NCBI GenBank assembly: GCA_947644595.1
Contig: CANSAE010000002.1
Span: 310,001 to 374,000 of the forward strand
Source of the DNA: an uncultured Clostridia bacterium
GTDB lineage: Bacteria > Bacillota > Clostridia > Oscillospirales > Oscillospiraceae
Length of the DNA: 64,000 bases
Direction: 5' to 3'
Shown here: positions 54,912-63,336 of the stretch, one piece after another
Numbering within the stretch: the stretch's first letter is position 1
Layout of the letters: each line of letters opens with the position of its first letter
Notes under the pieces: generated by a model
Database searches by the model: none
What the model was told of the DNA's origin: nothing
What the model saw: only the letters and a program-made list of their open reading frames with translations
Made by a program: the position numbers and the translations under genes

Positions 54912-56195
54912 ATGCGCATTGATATTATGACGCTGTTTCCGGACAGCATGCGGGCCGTTTTGGGGGAAAGCATTATCGGCCGGGCGGCGAAAAAGGGCGT
55001 CATTGACATCCATTGCACCCAGATCCGGGACTACACGGACAACAAGCAGATGCAGGTGGACGACTATCCCTACGGCGGCGGATGGGGCTGCGTGATGATG
55101 GCCCAGCCCTTGAAGGCCTGTCTGGATGATGTGATGCAAAAGGCCGGGCCGCGGAACAGCCGGGTCATCTACATGTCCCCTCAGGGCAAGCCCTTTACCC
55201 AGGCGGAAGCCCGGCGGTTGGTGGCGGATTACGACCACCTGGTGCTGGTCTGCGGCCATTACGAGGGCATTGACGAGCGCTTTATCGAAGAATGCGTGGA
55301 TGAAGAACTGAGCATCGGGGACTATGTGCTCACCGGCGGGGAACTTGCCGCCATGGTGGTCACGGACTGTGTGTGCCGCATGGTGCCGGGGGTTTTGAGT
55401 GACCCGGAGTGCTACACCGGAGAAAGCCACTGGAACGGGCTGCTGGAATACCCCCAATATACCCGTCCGGAAACATGGCAGGGGCGCACTGTGCCGGAAA
55501 TCCTCCGGGGCGGAGACCATGCGAAGATCGAGCATTGGCGGCGGAAGCAGCAGTTGGAGCGGACCCGTCTCAAACGGCCGGACCTGTTTGCGCAGTTCCG
55601 GCCGGATGAAACTGACGAGGCACTATTGGCGGAGCTTGAAAAAGAGCGCTCCCGCATGAAATTGACAAAGCCCGTGACCTGCCGCGGGGCGGTACCGGAG
55701 GATCTGCCGGTGATCATGGAACTGTTGGCGGAGGCCCGAAAGCGGCTTGCCAAAGCGCGGGTAGACGTGTGGCAGGGGCCTTATCCCGGCGAAGAAACCT
55801 TCCGGGAGGACATTGCCCAGGGGAACTGTTACGTGCTTTTGTACGAGAACGAGATCGCCGGGGCCTTTTCCCTGGTGGGGCCGGGGGAAGTCTATCATGA
55901 CGAGGATCTCACCGATGGTAAGTGGCATGGCGGTGCGCCTTATGTGGTTTTGCGCCGGAATATGGTAGGCGGAAAATTCGTCGGCTCCGGCATGGCGGAT
56001 TATGAGATGCGCTTTGCAGAGGAAGTGGCAAAAAGCCGAGGCGCGGACTCTATCCGGCTGCTGACCCATAAGAAAAACCTGCCTATGAAGCAGTTACTGT
56101 CCCGTCACGGATACCGCTTTGCGGGAAATGTGGAAGTGGAGATTCAACCGGGAAGGATGGGCGCAAGGCAGGCCTTTGAAAAGGAATTGAAATGA
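54912..56195 (+). CDS. trmD: tRNA (guanine-37-N1) methyltransferase TrmD fused to a GNAT acetyltransferase domain
   Basis: Residues 1-243 are a complete TrmD: MRIDIMTLFPDSMRAVLGES at the start, YGGGWGCVMMAQP, VCGHYEGIDERF and the knot motif IGDYVLTGGELAAMV. Residues about 250-427 form a GNAT-type domain (CRGAVPEDLPVIMELLAEAR, later VGSGMADYEMRFAEEVAKSR and NLPMKQLLSRHGY). The frame is continuous with no stop; an internal ATG at 55657 could also give a separate protein, but no ribosome-binding site precedes it. TrmD is usually about 240 residues, so 427 is exceptional. Confidence 0.93.
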   Translation: MRIDIMTLFPDSMRAVLGESIIGRAAKKGVIDIHCTQIRDYTDNKQMQVDDYPYGGGWGCVMMAQPLKACLDDVMQKAGPRNSRVIYMSPQGKPFTQAEARRLVADYDHLVLVCGHYEGIDERFIEECVDEELSIGDYVLTGGELAAMVVTDCVCRMVPGVLSDPECYTGESHWNGLLEYPQYTRPETWQGRTVPEILRGGDHAKIEHWRRKQQLERTRLKRPDLFAQFRPDETDEALLAELEKERSRMKLTKPVTCRGAVPEDLPVIMELLAEARKRLAKARVDVWQGPYPGEETFREDIAQGNCYVLLYENEIAGAFSLVGPGEVYHDEDLTDGKWHGGAPYVVLRRNMVGGKFVGSGMADYEMRFAEEVAKSRGADSIRLLTHKKNLPMKQLLSRHGYRFAGNVEVEIQPGRMGARQAFEKELK

Positions 56196-57064
56196 ACGTA
56201 CAACAGTTATGTGACCCAGAGACCATTCGGGAACTCCTGGGAAAAAACGGCTTTCGCTTTTCCAAATCCATGGGACAAAATTTTCTGATCGATCCATCCG
56301 TTCCTCTGCGGATTGCCGAGGAAGCGGGCATCGCCGCGCATACCGGCGTGCTGGAGGTCGGTCCGGGCATCGGCTGCCTGACATCTTGCCTGGCGCCTTG
56401 GGCGGGTAAGGTCGTGTGCGTGGAACTGGACGAGGCGCTCAGGCCCATTTTGGCGGAAACGTTGTCTGAATACGGCAATGTGGAGGTCGTATACGGCGAT
56501 GTACTCAAAACCGACCTCCCCGGGCTGGCGGAAGAAAAATTCCCCGGACTGCGTCCGGTGGTCTGCGCGAATTTGCCTTATAATATCACCTCTCCAGTCA
56601 TCACGGCCTTTCTGGAAGCAGGATGCTTTGAGACCGTCACAGTCATGGTGCAAAAGGAAGTGGCCCGGCGCATGGCGGCCCGGCCCGGGACAGCGGATTA
56701 TTCCGCATTTTCCGTGCTGGTTCAGTGGTACGCGAAGGCGCAGCTGCTGTTTGACGTACCGCCCCACTGCTTTATGCCGGCACCCAAGGTGACCAGTAGT
56801 GTGATCCGTTTGGAAAAGCAGAGCAGTCCGCCGGCGGAGGTGTTGGATGAGGCGCTGTTTTTCCGTACGGTGCGGGCCGCATTCGGCCAGCGCCGAAAGA
56901 CTTTGGCAAATGCGCTGGCGGCTGGATTCGGGGAACTGACCAAGGAACAGATTGCTGCTGCAATTGATAGCTGCGGGTTTGATGCGCGCATCCGGGGAGA
57001 GGCGCTGTCAATCCCCGATTTTGCCGGATTGACAGATATGCTTGCAAAGTTTAAAGAAATGTGA
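56192..57064 (+). CDS. rsmA: 16S rRNA A1518/A1519 dimethyltransferase RsmA (KsgA)
   Basis: Dimethylates two adenines at the end of 16S rRNA in a late 30S checkpoint. It has FSKSMGQNFLIDP, the SAM motif EVGPGIGCLT, GDVLK and the catalytic NLPYNITSP. 290 residues, normal. Its ATG overlaps the trmD stop (ATGA). Confidence 0.96.
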   Translation: MNVQQLCDPETIRELLGKNGFRFSKSMGQNFLIDPSVPLRIAEEAGIAAHTGVLEVGPGIGCLTSCLAPWAGKVVCVELDEALRPILAETLSEYGNVEVVYGDVLKTDLPGLAEEKFPGLRPVVCANLPYNITSPVITAFLEAGCFETVTVMVQKEVARRMAARPGTADYSAFSVLVQWYAKAQLLFDVPPHCFMPAPKVTSSVIRLEKQSSPPAEVLDEALFFRTVRAAFGQRRKTLANALAAGFGELTKEQIAAAIDSCGFDARIRGEALSIPDFAGLTDMLAKFKEM

Positions 57065-57100
57065 TACGCTATGTCTATTACGTAGGAAAGGTGAAAACCC

Positions 57101-57469
57101 ATGGCAATTACAGAATCAGTGGCTGATTACTTGGAAGCGATCATGCTGCTGGAACAGCAAAAAACAAATGTCCGGGCGATTGATATTGCAAATTACTTTG
57201 GATATTCCCGCCCCACCGTGAGCCAAACGCTGAAGGCCTTTCGGACAAAAGGCTATGTGGAAGTCGGAGAAAACAGCTTTGTGGTCCTGACAGACACTGG
57301 CAGGCAAATCGCCCAGGCGACCTACGAGCGGCACGTACTGCTGACGAATGTGTTGCGGTCTATCGGCGTGAGCGAGGAAACGGCCAAGGCAGATGCGTGC
57401 AAACTGGAACATGATATCAGCGATGAGACGTTCCAGTGTCTGAAAAGATTTTATGAGAAACAAAAATAA
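57101..57469 (+). CDS. DtxR/MntR-family metal-dependent regulator
   Basis: Metal-activated repressor of 122 residues: winged helix (1-65, ATG at 57101) and a dimer domain, no SH3 domain, as in MntR. Candidate metal ligands are D9, E12, H78, C100, E103 and H104. C-x2-E-H matches the primary iron site of DtxR/IdeR, where B. subtilis MntR has E-x2-E-H, so iron sensing is favoured. Three matching boxes flank the feoA promoter 4 kb away. It follows rsmA by 36 bp. Confidence 0.88.
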   Translation: MAITESVADYLEAIMLLEQQKTNVRAIDIANYFGYSRPTVSQTLKAFRTKGYVEVGENSFVVLTDTGRQIAQATYERHVLLTNVLRSIGVSEETAKADACKLEHDISDETFQCLKRFYEKQK

Positions 57470-57477
57470 GGAAGTAT

Positions 57478-57511
57478 AAAAAAGCACTGTGTGAAAACAC
57501 AGTGCTTTTTT
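57478..57511. terminator. Terminator between the DtxR-type and thiN genes
   Basis: AAAAAAGCACTGTGT-GAAA-ACACAGTGCTTTTTT: a 15-bp perfect stem serving convergent genes. Confidence 0.92.
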
Positions 57512-58154
57512 ATCGCATTTTGATTATACCCGGCAGGGCTTCCTTTTCTGCCGACCATAAGATGACCAGCGTACCGGTTTCCACGGAAATATGGGCAGGC
57601 GCATCGGTGAATTCATTGCTCACTCCGATGGGGAACCCGGCAGTCACGGTGGCGTCAGTCAGACTGTACAGCAGTCCCCGTTCATATACGCCAGTGGCCG
57701 GCGGCCCGAAGCAGAACACGGAAACCGTACCGGTCCCGGTGAGGGCCACGGAGCTGTTTCTGACTGCGGTAGCCACAGTGCCGTCGCCGTATAGAATGCC
57801 CGCTGCACCGTGTTCTGCCAGGAACAGTAGCGTCTGCAGATTGGCGATGGTATGGTCCAGCCGCCCGCCAATCGCGCCCACTAGTACGAAGTTCTGATAT
57901 CCCCGCTCCATCCCCAGTCGGGCGGCCAGCATGGCGTCGGTATCGTCCTTCATCACCGGATGGCGCTCAATGGGCACGCCTTCCGGCACATATCCCAGGG
58001 AGTCAAAATCTCCTACCACCAGGTCCGGCACGACCCCCAGGGCAGCGGCCGCCTGATAGCCGCCGTCTGCGGCAATGACAAAATCGCCGGGAAGGGGACG
58101 GATGGACGCCTCCTCCCCATGCCATGCGCAGATGATATAGCAAATGCGCTCCAT
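57510..58154 (-). CDS. thiN: Thiamine pyrophosphokinase
   Basis: Makes thiamine diphosphate from thiamine and ATP. The 214 residues have the family motifs AADGG, VVGDFDSLG, KDDTDAM and IGGRLDHTIANLQ, and a C-terminal beta region with a late GVSNEF. No TPP riboswitch was seen. Second in an operon: its ATG shares an A with the TAA of the C_GCAxxG_C_C gene. Confidence 0.94.
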   Translation of the reverse strand: MERICYIICAWHGEEASIRPLPGDFVIAADGGYQAAAALGVVPDLVVGDFDSLGYVPEGVPIERHPVMKDDTDAMLAARLGMERGYQNFVLVGAIGGRLDHTIANLQTLLFLAEHGAAGILYGDGTVATAVRNSSVALTGTGTVSVFCFGPPATGVYERGLLYSLTDATVTAGFPIGVSNEFTDAPAHISVETGTLVILWSAEKEALPGIIKMR

Positions 58155-58561
58155 TATACCTTGCCGTGCTCCTTCAGGTAGGCCTCCAGGACTTCCGCGG
58201 CGATCTCTACCGTGCGGACACAGCGGACCTCTGGCTGTACCATTTGGGGCTTGATGTCTTTGCAGTCAGTGCTGGACAGCTTTTCTTTGATTTCCTCCAC
58301 CAGACCGCCGCACAGGGGGCCGAAGCCCTCCGTGGCATGGGCGCCGCCTTCCCCTACGCTCAGAAGGCTCACGATGCTCAAAGCGCCGGCAACTGCGCCG
58401 CATAGAATTCCGCAGCCGCAGCCTCCGCCAAAGCCGGAGATCAGCTTGATGGCCTTTTCATCCAGGCCCAGCTTGTAAGCATCGTTGGCGGCCTTGACTA
58501 TGGCCTCGGAGCAATTGGCGCCCTTTTCCAGATAATACATTTTTGCGATTTCAGCTAACAT
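58154..58561 (-). CDS. C_GCAxxG_C_C-family redox protein
   Basis: The 135 residues carry the defining cysteine set: NCSEA (C17), GFGGGCGCGILCGAVAGA (C48, C50, C54) and PLCGG further on. The family is common in anaerobes, probably binds a metal or acts in redox chemistry, and is uncharacterised. The start at 58561 follows GAAGGAGAAATTATC; the frame upstream is a shadow of the intergenic region. First gene of an operon with thiN. Confidence 0.9.
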   Translation of the reverse strand: MLAEIAKMYYLEKGANCSEAIVKAANDAYKLGLDEKAIKLISGFGGGCGCGILCGAVAGALSIVSLLSVGEGGAHATEGFGPLCGGLVEEIKEKLSSTDCKDIKPQMVQPEVRCVRTVEIAAEVLEAYLKEHGKV

Positions 58562-58588
58562 GATAATTTCTCCTTCAATGTTTTTTTC

Positions 58589-58617
58589 AGTATAAACGGA
58601 AAATTCCAGTTTTGCAA
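58589..58617 (-). promoter_or_regulatory. Promoter of the C_GCAxxG_C_C-thiN operon
   Basis: On the minus strand: TTGCAA, 17-bp spacer, TATACT, 27 bp ahead of the start. Confidence 0.75.
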
Positions 58618-58642
58618 TCATTTTTCTTGCATCCAAACAGGT

Positions 58643-58683
58643 AAAAACAAGCCCCGCACCCATGAGGGTGAGAGGCTCGTTTT
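58643..58683 (-). terminator. feoB terminator
   Basis: On the minus strand: GAGCC-TCT-CACCC-TCAT-GGGTG-CGG-GGCTTG then TTTTT; two stems with a 3x3 internal loop and a good T-run. Confidence 0.75.
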
Positions 58684-58706
58684 GTATGGAGGATATCACG
58701 AAATGA

Positions 58707-60947
58707 TTATTTGCATCTGCCGCAGGAGGCACAGGAGCCTCCGCAGCCTGCGGGCGCCATCTGTGCGGCCCAGAGCCGGGAGCGTTCATCATCGATTTCC
58801 GGAGCCTTCCGGAACAGCAGGTACAGCAGTACTGCCAGCAGTGCCCCGGCAACGACGGTCCAGACGCTGAACGTGGCTTCCCCGGTGACGAGACCGCCGA
58901 GTTGGAACACAATCATGGCGATGACATAGGCGAACAGGCACATATAGCCGATGGCTGCCGCCGTCCATTTGGGATTGTTCATCTCCCGCTTGATGGCGCC
59001 CATGGCCGCGAAGCAGGGAGCACATAGAAGGTTGAACACCATGAAGCTGTAAGCGGATACCGCACCGAAGTCTGCGGCTACCAGTGCCCAGATAGGGCTG
59101 GAATCTTCCATGAGGTCGATCTCCCCGGCGTACTGATAGAGCACACCGAAGGTGTTGACCACTTCTTCCTTGGCGATGAGTCCAGTGAAGGTGGCCACAG
59201 TGGCCTTCCAGGCCATGTCGCCCACCCAGCCCAGGGGGTAGAAGATCCACGCCACGGCATTGCCGACGGCGGCAAGCAGGGAGGCATTGTTGTCCTCCAC
59301 GGCTTGAAGCGCGCCGTCCACGAAGCCGTAGCCCTGGAGGAACCAAAGGATAACGGAGGAGAGCAAAATCACCGTTCCGGCCCGCTTGATGAAGCTCCAA
59401 CCCCGCTCCCAGGTGGCCCGGAACACGTTGCCCCAGGCGGGGACGTGGTAGGCGGGGAGCTCCATGACGAAGGGCGCGGGCTCTCCGGCGAAGGCCTTGA
59501 ACTTCTTGAGCATTACGCCGCTGATGATCACCGCCCCGATGCCGATGAAAAACGCCGACACCGCCACCAGGGACGAACCGCCGAACACCGCGCCGGCAAA
59601 CAGGCCGATGATGGGCATTTTTGCCCCGCAGGGGATGAACCCCGTGGTCATGATGGTCATTTTCCGGTCCCGGTCCTGCTCGATGGTTCGGCTGGCCATG
59701 ATGCCCGGTACGCCGCAGCCCGTGGCCATCAGCATGGGGATGAAGCTTTTTCCGCTCAGCCCGAAGCGGCGGAAGATGCGGTCCATGATGAACGCCACTC
59801 GGGCCATATATCCCACGTCCTCCAGCAGCGCCAGCAGGAAGCTGAGCACCAGAAGCTGAGGCACAAAGCCCAGCACCGCGCCAACTCCTGCCACGACGCC
59901 GTCCTGAATGAGTCCGTACAGCCAGTTGCCTTCCGCCACGCCCAGGGTGTCCAGAAGTCCGGCAAACAGGTTCGGCACCCACTCGCCGAACAACACGTCA
60001 TTGGCCCAGTCGGTGCCCATGGTGCCGATGGAAAACGGGAAGCTGCCCATGGCGATGGAGTAGATGAGGAACATCACACAAGCGAAAATGGGCAGACCCA
60101 GAATGCGGCCAGTCACGATGCGGTCGATTTTGTCCGATGCGGTCTCTCCGGTGTGTTTCCGCTTGTAGGCCGCGGCGCAGATGCCTGCGATGTAATCATA
60201 GCGTGCGCTGGTGATGATGGATTCCGCATCGTCATCCAGCTCCCGTTCGCAGGCTTCGATGTCCTGGGTGATGTGTGCCAGCTTGTCGGCGGGAAGGTTC
60301 AGTTCTTCCAGAATTTTCGGGTCCCGCTCGAAAATCTTCACCGCGTACCAGCGCTGCTGCTCAGCGGGCAGGTCGTGGAGTACGGCTTCTTCAATGTGCG
60401 CCAGCGTGTGCTCAACAGACCCGGAGAACACATGGGCCGGCTCGAATGTCTGCCCTGCTCGGGCGATGGAGACCGCCCGGTCCGCCGCTTCCCGGATGCC
60501 GTCGCCCTTCAGCGCGGAGATTTCCACGGCTTCGCAGCCCAAGGCCTTTTTCAGTTTGTCTAGACGGATGACGTCCCCGTTTTTCCGCACCAGATCCATC
60601 ATGTTCACCGCCAGCACCACGGGGATGCCCAGCTCCAACAGCTGGGTGGTGAGATACAGATTCCGTTCCAGGTTCGTGCCGTCGATGATATTCAAAATCA
60701 CGTCCGGCCGTTCGTGGGTCAGGTAATTACGGGTGACGACTTCTTCCAGCGTGTACGGTGACAGGGAATAGATACCCGGCAGGTCTGCGATGCGCACCTC
60801 CTGGTCCCATTTCAGCCTGCCTTCTTTTTTCTCCACGGTGACACCCGGCCAGTTGCCAACATATTGATTGGACCCGGTCAGGGCGTTGAACAGCGTGGTT
60901 TTCCCGCAGTTGGGATTGCCTGTCAGGGCGATGCGTACCTCGCTCAT
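58707..60947 (-). CDS. feoB: Ferrous iron transport protein B
   Basis: Fe(II) importer of the inner membrane. An N-terminal G domain with GNPNCGKTT (10-18), DLPGIYSLSP and NMMD is followed by about ten membrane helices with two Gate domains (YMARVAFIMD, MATGCGVPGIMASR), and ends with the cysteine cluster CGGSCASCGRC, which other genomes place in a separate FeoC-like gene. 746 residues. The start at 60947 overlaps the stop of the second feoA (ATGA). Confidence 0.97.
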   Translation of the reverse strand: MSEVRIALTGNPNCGKTTLFNALTGSNQYVGNWPGVTVEKKEGRLKWDQEVRIADLPGIYSLSPYTLEEVVTRNYLTHERPDVILNIIDGTNLERNLYLTTQLLELGIPVVLAVNMMDLVRKNGDVIRLDKLKKALGCEAVEISALKGDGIREAADRAVSIARAGQTFEPAHVFSGSVEHTLAHIEEAVLHDLPAEQQRWYAVKIFERDPKILEELNLPADKLAHITQDIEACERELDDDAESIITSARYDYIAGICAAAYKRKHTGETASDKIDRIVTGRILGLPIFACVMFLIYSIAMGSFPFSIGTMGTDWANDVLFGEWVPNLFAGLLDTLGVAEGNWLYGLIQDGVVAGVGAVLGFVPQLLVLSFLLALLEDVGYMARVAFIMDRIFRRFGLSGKSFIPMLMATGCGVPGIMASRTIEQDRDRKMTIMTTGFIPCGAKMPIIGLFAGAVFGGSSLVAVSAFFIGIGAVIISGVMLKKFKAFAGEPAPFVMELPAYHVPAWGNVFRATWERGWSFIKRAGTVILLSSVILWFLQGYGFVDGALQAVEDNNASLLAAVGNAVAWIFYPLGWVGDMAWKATVATFTGLIAKEEVVNTFGVLYQYAGEIDLMEDSSPIWALVAADFGAVSAYSFMVFNLLCAPCFAAMGAIKREMNNPKWTAAAIGYMCLFAYVIAMIVFQLGGLVTGEATFSVWTVVAGALLAVLLYLLFRKAPEIDDERSRLWAAQMAPAGCGGSCASCGRCK

Positions 60948-61177
60948 GCCACCACCTCCTCGACTTCGATGTTGTCCGCGTCCGCTTTTCGCAGCGTCAG
61001 CTCATAGCCCCGCACGGTGACCTCTACCGGGTCCCCCAATGGAGCCACTTTGCGGACATAGACTTCCACGCCTTTGGTGATGCCCATGTCCATGATGCGG
61101 CGCTTCACCGCGCCGTCTCCGCCCAGCCGCGCGACCCGAACGGTCTCGCCGGGCTTTGCCTGTTTCAGTGTTTTCAT
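60944..61177 (-). CDS. feoA: Ferrous iron transport protein A, second copy
   Basis: 77 residues, an SH3-like domain with the FeoA pattern LKQAKPGETVRVARLGGDGA and RRIMDMGITKGVEVYV. It binds and assists FeoB. It lies between the first feoA (13 bp upstream) and feoB, with which it overlaps. AAGGAG precedes the ATG at 61177. Confidence 0.94.
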   Translation of the reverse strand: MKTLKQAKPGETVRVARLGGDGAVKRRIMDMGITKGVEVYVRKVAPLGDPVEVTVRGYELTLRKADADNIEVEEVVA

Positions 61178-61190
61178 ATCCCTTCTCCTT

Positions 61191-61400
61191 TCATATTATA
61201 ATCTTCTGTGCCATCTCCCGGTTGAGCGCCACTCGTGCGTCCTTTACGCTGACGATGAGGTTGTCTCCTGTTTTGGAGATCACCCTCACCATGGTGCCTG
61301 GGAGGAAGCCCAGGGTCTCCAGAAACCGCCTGGTCTCTTCCTTCCCGCCCACGCGCTTGATATAAACTTCATCGCCTGCTCCGGCCAGAACCAAGGGCAT
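61191..61400 (-). CDS. feoA: Ferrous iron transport protein A, first copy
   Basis: 69 residues with the FeoA SH3-like pattern (YIKRVGGKEETRRFLETLGF then LPGTMVRVISKTGDN), divergent from the second copy. The ATG at 61400 is preferred because GGAGGTGACC precedes it; an in-frame GTG at 61409 lies within that site. First gene of feoA-feoA-feoB, directly under the promoter with TTAG-N6-CTAA boxes. Confidence 0.92.
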   Translation of the reverse strand: MPLVLAGAGDEVYIKRVGGKEETRRFLETLGFLPGTMVRVISKTGDNLIVSVKDARVALNREMAQKIII

Positions 61401-61424
61401 TACGGTCACCTCCGATACAATATG

Positions 61425-61438
61425 TTAGCTGAAACTAA
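61425..61438. promoter_or_regulatory. Iron-box-like operator 1 at feoA
   Basis: TTAGCTGAAACTAA, a TTAG-N6-CTAA palindrome just downstream of the feoA -10 box. Confidence 0.65.
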
Positions 61439-61445
61439 TGATTAG

Positions 61446-61474
61446 ATATTAGCCTAAACTAACTCGAAAGTCAA
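61446..61474 (-). promoter_or_regulatory. feoA promoter
   Basis: On the minus strand: TTGACT, 17-bp spacer, TAATAT. Operator 2 lies inside it. Confidence 0.85.
61449..61462. promoter_or_regulatory. Iron-box-like operator 2, inside the feoA promoter
   Basis: TTAGCCTAAACTAA, overlapping the -10 box and spacer, ideally placed to block RNA polymerase. Confidence 0.72.
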
Positions 61475-61517
61475 GGGGTGAGGGGACGATTTGTAAGTTA
61501 TCACAAGCTGATAGAAA

Positions 61518-61531
61518 TTAGAAGAGACTAA
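61518..61531. promoter_or_regulatory. Iron-box-like operator 3, upstream of feoA
   Basis: TTAGAAGAGACTAA, 44 bp above the feoA -35 box and 40 bp above the divergent promoter at 61571. Confidence 0.5.
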
Positions 61532-61570
61532 CAACGGCAAAATCACCAAATTCACCCGCAAAAAATTTCC

Positions 61571-61599
61571 TTGTAATTTGGGGAAAATGATGCTACAAT
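61571..61599 (+). promoter_or_regulatory. Promoter of the peptide/nickel ABC operon
   Basis: TTGTAA, 17-bp spacer, TACAAT, 57 bp ahead of the ATG, divergent from feoA. Confidence 0.7.
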
Positions 61600-61655
61600 G
61601 TGCCCGAACAATTTAATAATGGGAGCATTCAATTTCTGATACAAGGAGAAATATC

Positions 61656-63224
61656 ATGCAGAGTAAAATGCGGAATCTCATCCTTGCTGTTCTGACCGTT
61701 TCCATGCTGCTGTCCCTTGCGGCCTGCGGCGAAAAGAACCAACAGGACGGCGACCAAGAAGTGAACACTCCCCAAACCACGAGGGCCGACACCAATGAGA
61801 TCAACGTCGGTATCCCTCAGGACTTGGAAGACAGTCTTGACCCCCATGTGACAACGGCGGCAGGAACCAGGGAAGTCCTTTTCAATGTGTTTGAAGGCTT
61901 AATGAAGGCCGATCCAGAAGGCAACATTATCCCCGCGGTCGCAGAGAAATGCGACGTTTCTGACGATGCGAAGGTCTATACCTTCACCCTGCGTGAAGGC
62001 GTGACGTTCCATAATGGTCAGACTGTGACGGTGGACGATGTTGTCTATTCTATTTCCCGTTGCGCGGGAATGCTGGATGACGGCATATATACTGCGGCTT
62101 CCACCCTGAAGGGGATCGTAAGCGTGGAAGCTCCCGATGACCGCACGGTGGTCATCACCCTGTCCGAGGGCAACACGGAATTTCTGGCCAGCCTGGTGAC
62201 CACCTATGCGGCCATCATCCCGGCGGATTACACGGAGCAGGCCACCCAGCCCGTGGGCACTGGCCCGTTCAAGTTTGCCTCCCGGTCTCCCCAGGAAAAT
62301 TTCGTCATCGAACGCTTTGACAGCTACTGGGGCACCCCCGCGAAGCTGGATAAGGTGACTTATCTCGTCACCGCCATGGATACGGCGGTCATGAGCATGA
62401 AAAGCGGCGTGATCGACGTGTTTGCCCACCTTACCGCCGACATGGCCAAGAGCGTGGAGGACCAGTTCACCATCGAGAAAGATACTGCCAAACTGGTGCA
62501 GGCGCTGTATCTGAACAATGCCGTGGAGCCCTTCAACGATGTGCGGGTCCGCCAAGCGCTGTGCTATGCGGTGGACGTGGACCAGATCATCGATCTGGTG
62601 GTGGACGGCAACGGCGTGCGGGTAGGCAGCAGCATGTTCCCCGCCTTTGGCAAGTATTTTGATGAAAGCCTGTCCACATACTATACCCACGATGTGGAAA
62701 AGGCTCAGGAACTGCTGACGGAAGCGGGATATCCCGATGGATTTTCCATGACCATCACGGTGCCCTCAAATTATCCCCAGCATGTGCAGACCGGCGAGGT
62801 CATTGCCGAGCAACTCAAGGCGGTGGGCATCATGGCCCAGATCGAGCAGGTGGACTGGAACCAGACCTGGCTGACGGAAGTGTACGCCAACCGGAACTTC
62901 CAGTCTACGGTGGTGGGCTTTGATACTTCCACCCTCACGGCCCGGGGCATGCTGGAACGTTGGACGTCCGATCACGGCAAGAACATGATCAACTTCAACA
63001 GCGCGGAGTACGACGAATTGTTCCGGCAGGCGATCGCCTGCACCGATGATGGGGAGCAAACAGCGCTGTACAAGCAGATGGAGCGTATCCTTACCGAGGA
63101 AGCGGCCAATGTGTACATCCAGGATATCTACAATATGGTGGCAGTGAATCCTGGTCTGGAAGGTTTGACATTCTACCCCATGTATGTGCTGGATGTGGCC
63201 ACAATTTCCTGGAAAGAAGCGTAA
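61656..63224 (+). CDS. ABC transporter substrate-binding lipoprotein (family 5, peptide/nickel type)
   Basis: The 522 residues begin with a lipoprotein signal (lipobox LAAC, C24), followed by a short acidic linker and the SBP family 5 fold: SLDPHVTT, YTFTLREGVTFHNGQTVTVD (about 110-130), PVGTGPFKF and the long C-terminal lobe. It captures oligopeptides, nickel chelates or similar ligands outside the cell; which one is not decided. AAGGAGAAATATC precedes the ATG. A permease gene follows after 112 bp. Its divergent position from the feo genes hints at metal uptake, but only weakly. Confidence 0.94.
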   Translation: MQSKMRNLILAVLTVSMLLSLAACGEKNQQDGDQEVNTPQTTRADTNEINVGIPQDLEDSLDPHVTTAAGTREVLFNVFEGLMKADPEGNIIPAVAEKCDVSDDAKVYTFTLREGVTFHNGQTVTVDDVVYSISRCAGMLDDGIYTAASTLKGIVSVEAPDDRTVVITLSEGNTEFLASLVTTYAAIIPADYTEQATQPVGTGPFKFASRSPQENFVIERFDSYWGTPAKLDKVTYLVTAMDTAVMSMKSGVIDVFAHLTADMAKSVEDQFTIEKDTAKLVQALYLNNAVEPFNDVRVRQALCYAVDVDQIIDLVVDGNGVRVGSSMFPAFGKYFDESLSTYYTHDVEKAQELLTEAGYPDGFSMTITVPSNYPQHVQTGEVIAEQLKAVGIMAQIEQVDWNQTWLTEVYANRNFQSTVVGFDTSTLTARGMLERWTSDHGKNMINFNSAEYDELFRQAIACTDDGEQTALYKQMERILTEEAANVYIQDIYNMVAVNPGLEGLTFYPMYVLDVATISWKEA

Positions 63225-63258
63225 GAACAAAGCGGGGCGCGGATGAGACGAGTGGTTG

Positions 63259-63296
63259 CCCGTTGAGGAGGTCTTGCCCCGCCTGGGCAAAACGGG
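63259..63296 (+). other. Possible RNA hairpin between the binding-protein and permease genes
   Basis: CCCGTT...AACGGG stacks on TTGCCC-CGCCT-GGGCAA with a 9-base bulge holding GAGGAGGTC. Structures here often set a high ratio of binding protein to permease. Confidence 0.45.
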
Positions 63297-63336
63297 AACA
63301 TAAGAACAATAAACGAGGAAGCGAGGTGAACGCCGA

